From Nitrosospira sp. 56-18 (lineage in GTDB: Bacteria; Pseudomonadota; Gammaproteobacteria; Burkholderiales; Nitrosomonadaceae): a DNA stretch of 60,249 bases. Both the position numbers and the translations under genes were made by a program. The notes below the pieces were generated by a model, which was not told where the DNA came from, made no database searches, and was given only the letters and a program-made list of their open reading frames with translations. The stretch is from assembly GCA_001899235.1 (NCBI GenBank), contig MKVR01000012.1, forward strand, positions 107,818 to 168,066, read 5' to 3'. This document shows, in pieces, positions 52,916-60,249 of the stretch (positions within the stretch are counted from its first letter, which is position 1; each line of letters starts with the position of its first letter).

Positions 52916-53659
52916 ATGTTGATCATTCCTGCAATAGATCTCAAAGACGGTGATTGTGTCCGTCTGAAACAAGGCATGATGGAAAAGGCCACGGTCTTTT
53001 CGGAAGAGCCCGGTACGATGGCCAGGCACTGGCTGGATCAGGGCGCACGGCGACTGCATCTCGTGGATCTCAATGGCGCATTTGCCGGAAGACCGAAGAA
53101 TGAGCCGGCAATCCGGGAAATAGTCGAGGCAATCGGCGATGAGATTCCAACGCAGCTTGGGGGCGGCATACGCGACTTGGAAACGATCGAGCGTTATCTC
53201 GACGATGGCATCACCTACATCATCATTGGAACGGCGGCGGTCAAAACACCCGGCTTTCTGCATGATGCATGCAATGCTTTTCCCGGCCATATCATGGTTG
53301 GGCTGGATGCAAAGGATGGCAAGGTGGCCGTTAACGGCTGGTCCAAGGTTACCGGGCATGACGTCGTGGATCTGGCAAGGAAGTTCGAGGATTATGGAGT
53401 CGAGGCCATCATTTACACGGATATCGGACGCGATGGCATGCTCAGCGGTGTCAATGTCGATGCCACGGTGGAACTCGCCAGGGCTCTCAGCATTCCCGTC
53501 ATTGCCAGCGGCGGCGTAAAGAATCTCGATGATGTCAAGGCGCTTTGCGAGATCGAGGCGGAAGGCATCATGGGCGCCATCACGGGACGGGCGCTGTATG
53601 AGGGTACGCTGGATTTCAAGCTGGCACAGGCCCTGGCAGATGATCTATGTCTGAAATGA
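52916..53659 (+). CDS. hisA: phosphoribosylformimino-5-aminoimidazole carboxamide ribotide isomerase
   Basis: A 247-residue TIM barrel converting ProFAR to PRFAR. Motifs: [12 protein letters not shown]-type start ([20 protein letters not shown]), [28 protein letters not shown] and [11 protein letters not shown]. Follows hisH by 63 bases. Confidence 0.97.
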   Translation: MLIIPAIDLKDGDCVRLKQGMMEKATVFSEEPGTMARHWLDQGARRLHLVDLNGAFAGRPKNEPAIREIVEAIGDEIPTQLGGGIRDLETIERYLDDGITYIIIGTAAVKTPGFLHDACNAFPGHIMVGLDAKDGKVAVNGWSKVTGHDVVDLARKFEDYGVEAIIYTDIGRDGMLSGVNVDATVELARALSIPVIASGGVKNLDDVKALCEIEAEGIMGAITGRALYEGTLDFKLAQALADDLCLK

Positions 53660-53922
53660 AACTGGATGCCCTTCCATATTGAATCCATCGGCGATTGAGC
53701 CGCCCGCACCGCGGCTGCTCGCTCATTCCAATTGCCCATCATTGGGAAAAGTGCTGTTTCTGCCGCCATGTCCAGCACGGATTCGCTTCGGATTCCGGAA
53801 AGCTTCAACAATCCGGAGTGAATCGCTCGCCTGCCCGCATAGCGCATCTGAGGGCATTGGAGGCAGGTTGACCACCAATGTTGAGTAAAAACCTGTCTTT
53901 ATAAAGAACATAGAGAAATACC
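53660..53922. other. 263-base gap inside the his cluster
   Basis: hisA and hisF are usually adjacent; here no gene fills the gap. Short inverted repeats are present, for example AGCCGC/GCGGCT near 53698-53716. AT-rich sequence before hisF (TCTTTATAAAGAACATA) could include a secondary promoter. Confidence 0.4.
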
Positions 53923-54681
53923 ATGGGCTTGGCAAAACGTATCATTCCCTGCCTCGACGTTACCAATGGCCGGGTCGTCAAAGGCGTCAATTTTGTCGAG
54001 CTGCGAGATGCTGGAGATCCAGTCGAGATAGCCCGCCGCTATGATGAGCAGGGCGCGGATGAACTGACCTTTCTCGACATTACCGCCAGTTCCGACAATC
54101 GCGACCTGATACTTCGCATTATTGAAGAAGTTGCGGCGCAAGTGTTTATTCCGCTGACTGTGGGAGGCGGCGTTCGCAAGGTCGAAGATGTCCGGAGGCT
54201 ATTGAACGCCGGAGCCGACAAGGTAAGCATCAATACCTCGGCCGTGCAGAATCCCGACCTGGTGGCGGACGCCGCCAGCCGCTACGGTTCGCAATGCATC
54301 GTCGTGGCGATAGATGCAAAGCGGACGGCGCAAGGCTGGGAAGTCTTCACCCACGGAGGGCGCAAGGCAACCGGCCTCGATGCCATCGAATGGGCAGGGA
54401 AGATGCAATCGCTGGGTGCGGGAGAAATATTGCTGACCAGCATGGATCGGGACGGCACGCGCAACGGTTTCGATCTGGCGCTCACCCGCGCCATATCGGA
54501 TGCGGTGACTGTTCCGGTTATCGCCAGCGGCGGCGTCGGCAATCTGCAGCATCTTGCGGAGGGAATACTGGAAGGCCATGCCGATGCGGTGCTGGCTGCC
54601 AGTATTTTCCACTACGGTGAATATACCATACGCCAGGCCAAGGAGTACCTGGCGCAACGCGGCGTGGAAATACGGCTATAG
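53923..54681 (+). CDS. hisF: imidazole glycerol phosphate synthase, cyclase subunit
   Basis: A 252-residue TIM barrel that cyclises PRFAR with ammonia from HisH. Motifs: [44 protein letters not shown], and [14 protein letters not shown] with the catalytic Asp; [11 protein letters not shown] follows. Standard length. Confidence 0.97.
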   Translation: MGLAKRIIPCLDVTNGRVVKGVNFVELRDAGDPVEIARRYDEQGADELTFLDITASSDNRDLILRIIEEVAAQVFIPLTVGGGVRKVEDVRRLLNAGADKVSINTSAVQNPDLVADAASRYGSQCIVVAIDAKRTAQGWEVFTHGGRKATGLDAIEWAGKMQSLGAGEILLTSMDRDGTRNGFDLALTRAISDAVTVPVIASGGVGNLQHLAEGILEGHADAVLAASIFHYGEYTIRQAKEYLAQRGVEIRL

Positions 54682-54787
54682 TGATAAAATGAATTCACTT
54701 CCCGCGATTTTCGAGCCTAGCGAGAAACTGCCGGGCCGCATCATGGGCAACTCGCTGACGATTTTTTAACTACTGATTACATTATCC

Positions 54788-55177
54788 ATGTCAGACACTT
54801 GGCTCAACAGAGTGAACTGGTCGGATGACGGACTGGTGCAGGCCGTGGCACAGGAGGCAGGCAGCAATGAAGTGCTGATGGTTGCCTGGATGAACCGCAA
54901 GGCGTTGAAACTTACAGTGGAAACAGGCGAGGCGCACTACTGGTCCCGCTCCCGCAAAAAGCTGTGGCACAAAGGCGAAGAATCCGGCCACGTGCAAAAA
55001 GTGAGGGAAATTCGGCTGGATTGTGACGGGGATGTCCTGTTGCTCACCATTGAACAAGTTGGCGGCATTGCCTGTCACACGGGAAGGCACAGCTGTTTTT
55101 TCCATAAGTTTGAAAACGGTCAATGGAAAGTAGTGGACCCGGTGATCAAGGATCCGGAACAGATTTACGGCAGATGA
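54788..55177 (+). CDS. hisI: phosphoribosyl-AMP cyclohydrolase
   Basis: A 129-residue monofunctional enzyme opening the adenine ring of PR-AMP. Motifs: [44 protein letters not shown] and the zinc-binding [10 protein letters not shown]. Its stop overlaps the hisE start (ATGA at 55174). Confidence 0.97.
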   Translation: MSDTWLNRVNWSDDGLVQAVAQEAGSNEVLMVAWMNRKALKLTVETGEAHYWSRSRKKLWHKGEESGHVQKVREIRLDCDGDVLLLTIEQVGGIACHTGRHSCFFHKFENGQWKVVDPVIKDPEQIYGR

Positions 55178-55503
55178 TCGATACCTCCTCCATCCTGTTC
55201 CGGCTGGCGGGAACGATCGAAGCCCGGAGGCTGGCCGATCCCGCCTCTTCCTATGTAGCGAAATTGCTGCATGGGGGCCAGGACAGAATCCTGAAAAAAC
55301 TTGCGGAGGAGTCGGCTGAAGTACTGATGGCTTCGAAAGACGGGGACAGGAAGCATATTACAGGAGAAATGGCGGACTTGTGGTTTCACTGCCTGATACT
55401 GCTGGCCCACCACGGCCTCAGCCCGGACAATGTGCTTGCCGAACTGGAACGCCGCGAAGGCCTGTCCGGAATCGATGAAAAGGCGGCTCGGAAAACGGAA
55501 TGA
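55174..55503 (+). CDS. hisE: phosphoribosyl-ATP diphosphatase
   Basis: A 109-residue MazG-like helical enzyme hydrolysing PR-ATP to PR-AMP. Motifs: [24 protein letters not shown] and [21 protein letters not shown] use ATG 55174, which overlaps the hisI stop; a frame opening at 55123 lies within hisI. Its stop overlaps the next gene. Confidence 0.95.
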   Translation: MIDTSSILFRLAGTIEARRLADPASSYVAKLLHGGQDRILKKLAEESAEVLMASKDGDRKHITGEMADLWFHCLILLAHHGLSPDNVLAELERREGLSGIDEKAARKTE

Positions 55504-55859
55504 TCATGGATCAATGTTTGTTTTGCAGGATTGTGCGGGGAGAAATCCCCTCGGGGAAGGTGTACGAGAATGACAACATTCTGGCGTTTCACGACATCCA
55601 TCCCGCAGCTCCCGTGCACTTCATGGTGATACCTAAACTCCATATTCCCTCCCTGATGGAAGTGGGTGACAAGCACCGCGACCTATTGGGAGAAATGATG
55701 GCATTGATACCGCGGCTTGCGGAGGAACAGGGGTGCCGGGACGGCTTTCGGACTGTTATCAATACCGGACCCGTCGGAGGCCAGGAGATATACCACCTGC
55801 ATATTCATGTCATCGGCGGCGGGGAGCGCCTGCCCGGCATGATTCCGCACAGGAGATAA
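55500..55859 (+). CDS. hinT: HIT family nucleotide hydrolase (HinT-like)
   Basis: A 119-residue histidine-triad protein hydrolysing nucleoside phosphoramidates. [13 protein letters not shown] near the start (Cys residues of the zinc-binding kind), [13 protein letters not shown] and the triad HLHIHVIGG. The start is ATG 55500 (overlapping the hisE stop) or ATG 55506. Position between hisE and tatA is common in betaproteobacteria. Confidence 0.92.
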   Translation: MIMDQCLFCRIVRGEIPSGKVYENDNILAFHDIHPAAPVHFMVIPKLHIPSLMEVGDKHRDLLGEMMALIPRLAEEQGCRDGFRTVINTGPVGGQEIYHLHIHVIGGGERLPGMIPHRR

Positions 55860-55870
55860 AGGAGCGAATT

Positions 55871-56113
55871 ATGGGCTCATTGAGCATCTGGCACTGGTTG
55901 ATCGTTCTCATCATTGTTGTCCTGGTTTTCGGAACAAAGAAGCTGCGAAATCTTGGCAGCGATCTGGGCGGCGCAGTAAAAGGATTCAAGGAGGGCGTGA
56001 AAGGAGCCGATGAGGAGGCAATATCAGGCGCGCATGATAAAAATACCGGACAAACCATAGAGATCGATCTCAGCCACACGCGGGACAAGGTACACGAAAA
56101 GCGCGAGGGATGA
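55871..56113 (+). CDS. tatA: Sec-independent translocase subunit TatA
   Basis: An 80-residue protein with one N-terminal membrane helix ([17 protein letters not shown]), an [14 protein letters not shown] hinge and an amphipathic helix ([18 protein letters not shown]), then a charged tail. TatA multimers form the transport path for folded twin-arginine substrates. GGAG lies seven bases before the ATG. Starts 11 bases after hinT. Confidence 0.96.
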   Translation: MGSLSIWHWLIVLIIVVLVFGTKKLRNLGSDLGGAVKGFKEGVKGADEEAISGAHDKNTGQTIEIDLSHTRDKVHEKREG

Positions 56114-56194
56114 GGAGTGGTGCAATCTTCTCCCAGCGCTTCGCTGTTCAAGCATCTTCCTGGTACCTTCGCGGCTTGATCCATACTTTCGAAA

Positions 56195-56611
56195 ATGTTC
56201 GATATCAGTTTCGCGGAGATCGTGGTCATTGCAGTAGTCACCCTGATTGTGGTTGGCCCGGAGCGCTTGCCGAAGGTGGCGCGTACACTCGGCTACCTGC
56301 TGGGACGTGCCCAACGCTACGTCGCAGACGTCAAGAATGATATACAGCGCGAGATGGAACTGGAGGAATTGAAGAAATTGAAGACTTCGATGGAAGGGGC
56401 GGCACATTCCATGGAGGAGACGATAAGGACGGAGGTAAATGGAATTCGGGAGGCGGCCAGCGAAAAACCAGAAGAAGATTTGATGGAAAAAACCGAAACA
56501 ACATCTGTTATTGTCACGGATACGATGACGGAACCTGTCCGGGAGAACATGCCGGACTCCGCGGTTCAACCCGGCCCCGCAGACTCCCTATCGCGCCGAC
56601 CGAACCTTTGA
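56195..56611 (+). CDS. tatB: Sec-independent translocase subunit TatB
   Basis: A 138-residue protein: membrane helix ISFAEIVVIAVVTLIVVGPERLP, then a long amphipathic/charged helix (KVARTLGYLLGRAQRYVADV). TatB forms the substrate receptor with TatC. Its stop codon is immediately followed by an inserted repeat element, so the last residues (DSLSRRPNL) may not be the ancestral C-terminus. 81 bases after tatA. Confidence 0.95.
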   Translation: MFDISFAEIVVIAVVTLIVVGPERLPKVARTLGYLLGRAQRYVADVKNDIQREMELEELKKLKTSMEGAAHSMEETIRTEVNGIREAASEKPEEDLMEKTETTSVIVTDTMTEPVRENMPDSAVQPGPADSLSRRPNL

Positions 56612-56848
56612 CCCCAAATCCGGCAGTTGATCGCTCATTTTCAGTTTAGAGCCATGACCCACAAAGACTTTCGGCGGTACTCGACGTTCACCTATATGTT
56701 GAGTTCGCTACAGGGCGGATTGCGCGATTTTTGCAACACATGGCTGCGTTGCAACTCCCTGGAATGGAATGGCCATTGCGCGTCGCAGCACCTTGCCCTG
56801 CACTCCAAAAACCGCACTCTCCACCCTGTCCAACTGCTGGATTTAGGT
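56612..56848. mobile_element. MITE-like element between tatB and tatC
   Basis: A 237-bp non-coding stretch bounded by imperfect inverted ends: the left end contains CCCCAAATCCGGCAGTTG (56612-56629) and the reverse complement of the right end (56831-56848) is ACCTAAATCCAGCAGTTG, 15 of 18 matching. The first 106 bases recur at 23321-23426 (85 percent). Stops in all frames exclude a transposase. No clear target duplication was found. The remaining gap to tatC (56849-56963) holds no gene. Confidence 0.6.
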
Positions 56849-56963
56849 TAACTGGTGAAACCATGCGTGGGCAGGCTGAGCCCTTCGCCATTCACGATTC
56901 AAAATACAGAATGCCTGGCTTGATATATCCGGCCAGTTCAAGCTACCTGGTTCTCTCCGGCAC

Positions 56964-57752
56964 ATGAGCACCGAGGAAACATTCATTTCGCATCTGGTGG
57001 AACTGCGCGCAAGACTGGTGCGCATATGCGGAGGGATACTGATCGGCTTTCTGCCATGTTCTTTTTATGCGCGGGAATTGTATTCCCTGCTTGCGCTACC
57101 CTTGCTCGAGAAACTGCCGCAGGGGGGGCAGATGATCGCCACCGAGGTCGTTACGCCGTTTTTTGTGCCGATGAAGGTGGCCATGATGGCTGCGTTTGTG
57201 ATTACCCTGCCCCACACTCTCTATCAGATCTGGGCATTTGTGGCGCCCGGATTATATTCCCACGAGAAACGATTGATACTGCCCCTCGTATTCGTCAGCA
57301 CGTTCCTGTTTCTCTGCGGAATCGCCTTCGCCTACTTTGCCGCATTGCCACTGGTTTTCGAATTTATTACCCACTTTGCCCCCGAAGGCGTCGCGGTCAT
57401 GACCGATATCGGCAAATATCTTGACTTCGTTCTGACCATGTTCGTCGCTTTCGGCATCACTTTTGAAGTGCCTATATTTGTTGTGCTACTAGCCCATATC
57501 GGCGTCGTTTCGATAGAACAATTGAAGAACGCCCGCCGCTATGTTCTGGTTGGCGCGTTCGTGATTGGTGCGATTTTTACCCCGCCGGACATCGTCTCGC
57601 AATTCATGCTGGCGGTGCCGCTTTATCTGTTGTATGAAGCTGGAATCCTGGTGGCGAACTTGATCTCCCGCTCGACCCCTACTTCCCGGCTGATCCGGTC
57701 GGACGGTGGACACCGGGCGCGCAAAGCGGGAGATGCCGGAACCTCTGAGTAA
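56964..57752 (+). CDS. tatC: Sec-independent translocase subunit TatC
   Basis: A 262-residue polytopic protein with about six helices that recognises twin-arginine signals with TatB. Starts STEETFISHLVELRARLVR, with the conserved early Glu; other motifs are TPFFVPMKVAMMAA, YQIWAFVAPGLYSHEKR, FVALPLVFEF-type ALPLVFEFITHF and a P-D-I-V-SQ segment near FTPPDIVSQFMLA. Separated from tatB by 352 bases, most of it the inserted element. Confidence 0.96.
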   Translation: MSTEETFISHLVELRARLVRICGGILIGFLPCSFYARELYSLLALPLLEKLPQGGQMIATEVVTPFFVPMKVAMMAAFVITLPHTLYQIWAFVAPGLYSHEKRLILPLVFVSTFLFLCGIAFAYFAALPLVFEFITHFAPEGVAVMTDIGKYLDFVLTMFVAFGITFEVPIFVVLLAHIGVVSIEQLKNARRYVLVGAFVIGAIFTPPDIVSQFMLAVPLYLLYEAGILVANLISRSTPTSRLIRSDGGHRARKAGDAGTSE

Positions 57753-57865
57753 AGCTTCCGCCCTGCTTGGGCTGGCACAGGGGATGACCGGGCTTTAACA
57801 ACAAAAGATACCGTGAACCGGTGGTTGCACACAAAGATCCTGCACGGTTTCGGAATCCTGTTTGG

Positions 57866-59062
57866 TTATTCCATTCCCTCCGAGTCGAGATACTGCTCCT
57901 GGGAAGCGGGCTTGGGCCGCTTGCCTACGTTGACCTTGACGGTTTTTTCCGCCTGGTTGCGCATCACCAGGATCGTAACGGTTTGACCGGGAGACAGGGC
58001 GGCGATCAGGTCGAGCATTGCCGAGGAATCAACCACCGGTTTGCTATCCACCGCAATAAGTATATCTCCCGGCCTGACCCCGGCACGATCCGCCGGCCCC
58101 CCCTTGAGGACTCCGGCGATCAGTGCGCCGTTGGTGTTGGGGCGCTTGAACGACTCGGCGAGCTCTGGTGTCAGATCCTGCACTTCCACCCCGATCCAGC
58201 CCCGTGTTACTCCTCCCGTCTGGATGATCTGCTCCATGATCTGCTTGGCGACAGTGGTCGTAATGGCGAATCCGATACCAAGCGATCCTCCGGTGCGGGA
58301 AACGATGGCGGTGTTGATACCAATCAGATTACCAGACGTATCTACCAGCGCGCCGCCCGAATTTCCGGGATTTATGGCGGCATCGGTTTGTATGAAATTC
58401 TCGAAAGTATTGATGCCAAGATGGGTTCGCCCAAGTGCGCTGATAATTCCCATGGTGACGGTCTGCCCCACTCCGAAGGGATTGCCTATGGCAAGCACGA
58501 TATCCCCGACCCGGGCATTGTCCGATTGCCCGAAAGTCATGGTGGGAAGCGCTTCCATATCCACTTTCACAACGGCAAGATCCGTTTCGGGATCGGAACC
58601 GATGACCCTGGCCTTGCTCTTTCTACCATCCGCCAGTGCAATCTCAATCTCGTCCGCCGCTTCAATCACATGGTGATTGGTGAGAATATAACCTTCCGGA
58701 CTGACAATCACCCCCGACCCAAGGCTGGACGCGCGCCGGCTCTGGGATTCAAGGGGGTCACCGAAGAAGCGCCTGAATCGCGGATCTTCCAGCAATGGGT
58801 GGGGCGCTGCCTTCACTTCTTTACTGGTAAAAACATTGACAACGGATGGCATGGCGACTTGCGCCGCGTTGCTGAAACTGCCCGGCCTGAATTCCGCCTT
58901 GGTTTGCGTATCGGAAACCGCTTCCTTGATCGTCACTATCGTTCCGCCCCCCTCTCTCAACTGGCCCCGGGGTAATAGATCCGGCCTCAAGGTGGAAACC
59001 ACAAACACTATTGCGAGAACCAGTGTCGTGAATTGTGCGAAAATCAACCAGAGTTTGCGCAT
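57866..59062 (-). CDS. DegS-like membrane-anchored HtrA family serine protease
   Basis: A 398-residue periplasmic protease with an N-terminal anchor helix (residues 4-25, LWLIFAQFTTLVLAIVFVVS). Trypsin-like triad: H131 in ILTNHHVIEA, D161 in DPETDLAVVK and S235 in NPGNSGGALV. One PDZ domain spans about residues 280-370 (GWIGVEVQDL, GALIAGVLKGGPADRAGVRPGDILIA). A single PDZ and a membrane anchor suggest DegS-type rather than DegP-type, with a role in envelope-stress quality control. It is convergent with tatC and divergent from the Nif3-like gene. Confidence 0.93.
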   Translation of the reverse strand: MRKLWLIFAQFTTLVLAIVFVVSTLRPDLLPRGQLREGGGTIVTIKEAVSDTQTKAEFRPGSFSNAAQVAMPSVVNVFTSKEVKAAPHPLLEDPRFRRFFGDPLESQSRRASSLGSGVIVSPEGYILTNHHVIEAADEIEIALADGRKSKARVIGSDPETDLAVVKVDMEALPTMTFGQSDNARVGDIVLAIGNPFGVGQTVTMGIISALGRTHLGINTFENFIQTDAAINPGNSGGALVDTSGNLIGINTAIVSRTGGSLGIGFAITTTVAKQIMEQIIQTGGVTRGWIGVEVQDLTPELAESFKRPNTNGALIAGVLKGGPADRAGVRPGDILIAVDSKPVVDSSAMLDLIAALSPGQTVTILVMRNQAEKTVKVNVGKRPKPASQEQYLDSEGME

Positions 59063-59118
59063 TTGGAATAGGGAGACTGGGGTTTAACACGCCCGAATAA
59101 AAAAGGGATGAAATATCG

Positions 59119-59868
59119 ATGCAACTGAACGAGCTTGAAGCATACCTGAACAAGCTCCTGAATATTGACCAGTTTCGTGATTATTGCCCAAATGGACTCC
59201 AAGTGGAAGGCCGAAATGAAGTATGGCGGGTAGTCAGCGGAGTAACCGCTTCGTTTGATTTCCTGCAAACGGCCATTCTGGCGGGTGCGGACGCGGTCCT
59301 GGTGCATCACGGCTATTTCTGGCGCAATGAGGAATCGCGCGTCGTTGGCATCAAGCGGCGGCGGCTCGCGGCATTGCTGGAGAGCGATCTCAGTCTGCTC
59401 GCCTATCATCTCCCGCTGGATGCGCACGCGGAGCTGGGCAATAATGCACAACTCGCCCGCCGGCTGGGACTGGTTGAAGACGGCCGTTTCGGCGAGCAGG
59501 ATCTTGCCATGCAGGGGATTCCGCCATTTCAGGGCATGAAACTGAAGGAATTACGGCAGCATATAGAAGCCACGCTGCTGCGCAAGCCCCTGGTGATCGG
59601 GGATGACGCCAAGGTCATGCGCCGGATCGCCTGGTGTACGGGTGCCGCGCAGGGTTATTTCGACGAAGCAGTCCAGCTTGGTGTGGATGCCTTTATCACG
59701 GGGGAAATTTCCGAACAGACTGTTCATATCGCCCGAGAATCAGGAGTGGCCTTCATTTCCGCAGGCCACCACGCCACGGAACGGTATGGCGTGCAGGCGC
59801 TAGGGGAACATATATCGGACAAGTTCGGAATCAGCCATCAGTTCATCGATATCGACAACCCCGTCTGA
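59119..59868 (+). CDS. Nif3-like dinuclear metal centre protein (YbgI family)
   Basis: A 249-residue member of the GTP cyclohydrolase I type 2/NIF3 family, forming hexamers with two metals per subunit. DYCPNGLQVEG, AVLVHHGYFWR with metal-binding His, LAYHLPLDAH and SAGHHATERYGVQALGEH are the recognised blocks. Biochemical function is unsettled in the family. Placement next to an HtrA protease is common in betaproteobacteria. Confidence 0.93.
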   Translation: MQLNELEAYLNKLLNIDQFRDYCPNGLQVEGRNEVWRVVSGVTASFDFLQTAILAGADAVLVHHGYFWRNEESRVVGIKRRRLAALLESDLSLLAYHLPLDAHAELGNNAQLARRLGLVEDGRFGEQDLAMQGIPPFQGMKLKELRQHIEATLLRKPLVIGDDAKVMRRIAWCTGAAQGYFDEAVQLGVDAFITGEISEQTVHIARESGVAFISAGHHATERYGVQALGEHISDKFGISHQFIDIDNPV

Positions 59869-60178
59869 ACGATCCGAAGTGCCCGAAGCAGTTGCAGGCG
59901 GAAAAGTTGAAACTGAATCGGGCAGGTCTGCGGGTGGTCGGCTTATTGATCGGCACATACGAAATTATTGGTACCAGCAAGAGTCCGGAAACTGGTGCTA
60001 CCCGTTTGACCTGACGAGTTATACATTATCAAAAGTAATAAAGTACTGTCGATAATTACGGATGTCCGCCTGAAAGGATGCCGGTTCGGCGTGACGCATG
60101 GTGCAGGTGTTGTTCGCGCTCGGGAAAACGGGAACAACATGTGCCTCATGACAAATATATATTGGAAAGGAGAGAGCG
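59869..60178. other. 310-base gap at the right edge
   Basis: No gene seen. It contains a 7-bp inverted repeat GTTGTTC (60109-60115) / GAACAAC (60132-60138) shortly before the last gene, which may form a leader hairpin. Confidence 0.4.
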
Positions 60179-60249
60179 ATGGGAGCCGAGTATTGGCTGA
60201 AGGTATGTAAGGGAGCGGTGGGGATAGGGGTAGGGTTGATGCTGGCGGC
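60179..60249 (+). CDS. start of a gene truncated by the window edge
   Basis: ATG at 60179 preceded by a strong Shine-Dalgarno (AAAGGAGAGAG). The first 23 residues read MGAEYWLKVCKG then AVGIGVGLMLA, a basic segment followed by a hydrophobic one, suggesting a signal peptide or membrane anchor. The usual neighbour here would be petA (Rieske protein), but no twin-arginine motif is seen in this fragment, so I do not assign it. Confidence 0.55.
   Translation, partial: MGAEYWLKVCKGAVGIGVGLMLA

Overview
The window looks like a chromosomal segment of a betaproteobacterium, most likely an ammonia oxidiser of the Nitrosospira/Nitrosomonadaceae type. This rests on protein style and gene order: pcnB-folK-deoxynucleoside kinase-panB-panC, a his cluster running into hint-tatABC-htrA-nif3, a short-form HisG, and a clustered TCA/methylcitrate region. 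No amo, hao or rRNA genes are present, so the genus is inferred. I saw no tRNA, rRNA or CRISPR array.

Layout. 1-2.9 kb: a minus-strand tyrosinase and DUF2182 membrane-protein pair, preceded by a broken XRE-type repressor that still has a perfect operator-like inverted repeat in front of it. 3.1-8 kb: ettA, a small secreted protein, an FGE-like secreted protein and murA. 8-16 kb: ridA-recG, an orphan ABC ATPase, then pcnB-folK-dgk-panB-panC. 16-23.3 kb: a Crp/Fnr-type regulator, acnA, an SDR with a substituted catalytic Tyr, and a lipase/membrane-protein pair ending in a dispersed repeat. 23.7-32.3 kb: prpD, then an interposed block (MliC lipoprotein and a large RelE-like/superfamily I helicase/ankyrin protein), then prpC, prpB and mdh, all metabolic genes on the minus strand. 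32.8-47.9 kb, plus strand: sdhCDA, zwf, glgP, sdhB, sdhE, gltA, sucA, sucB, lpd. 48.3-57.8 kb: hisGDCBHAFIE, hint, tatABC, with a MITE-like element between tatB and tatC. 57.9-60.2 kb: a DegS-like protease, a Nif3-like protein and the first codons of an unidentified gene.

How the genes fit together. The centre is a two-armed central-carbon cluster. The minus arm (mdh, prpB, prpC, prpD, acnA) carries methylcitrate-cycle steps and two TCA enzymes. The plus arm carries complex II, citrate synthase and the 2-oxoglutarate dehydrogenase complex. The arms diverge from a 504-bp intergenic region. Both are interrupted: the plus arm by zwf-glgP between sdhA and sdhB, the minus arm by the helicase block between prpC and prpD. 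icd, sucCD and fumarase are not in the window.

The best candidates for something undescribed are the RelE-helicase-ankyrin protein in the split prp operon, the tyrosinase/DUF2182 pair with its decayed regulator, and the small element with inverted ends at 56.6 kb that has a partial relative at 23.3 kb. Identities come from reading the sequence and remembering protein families; no database search was possible.
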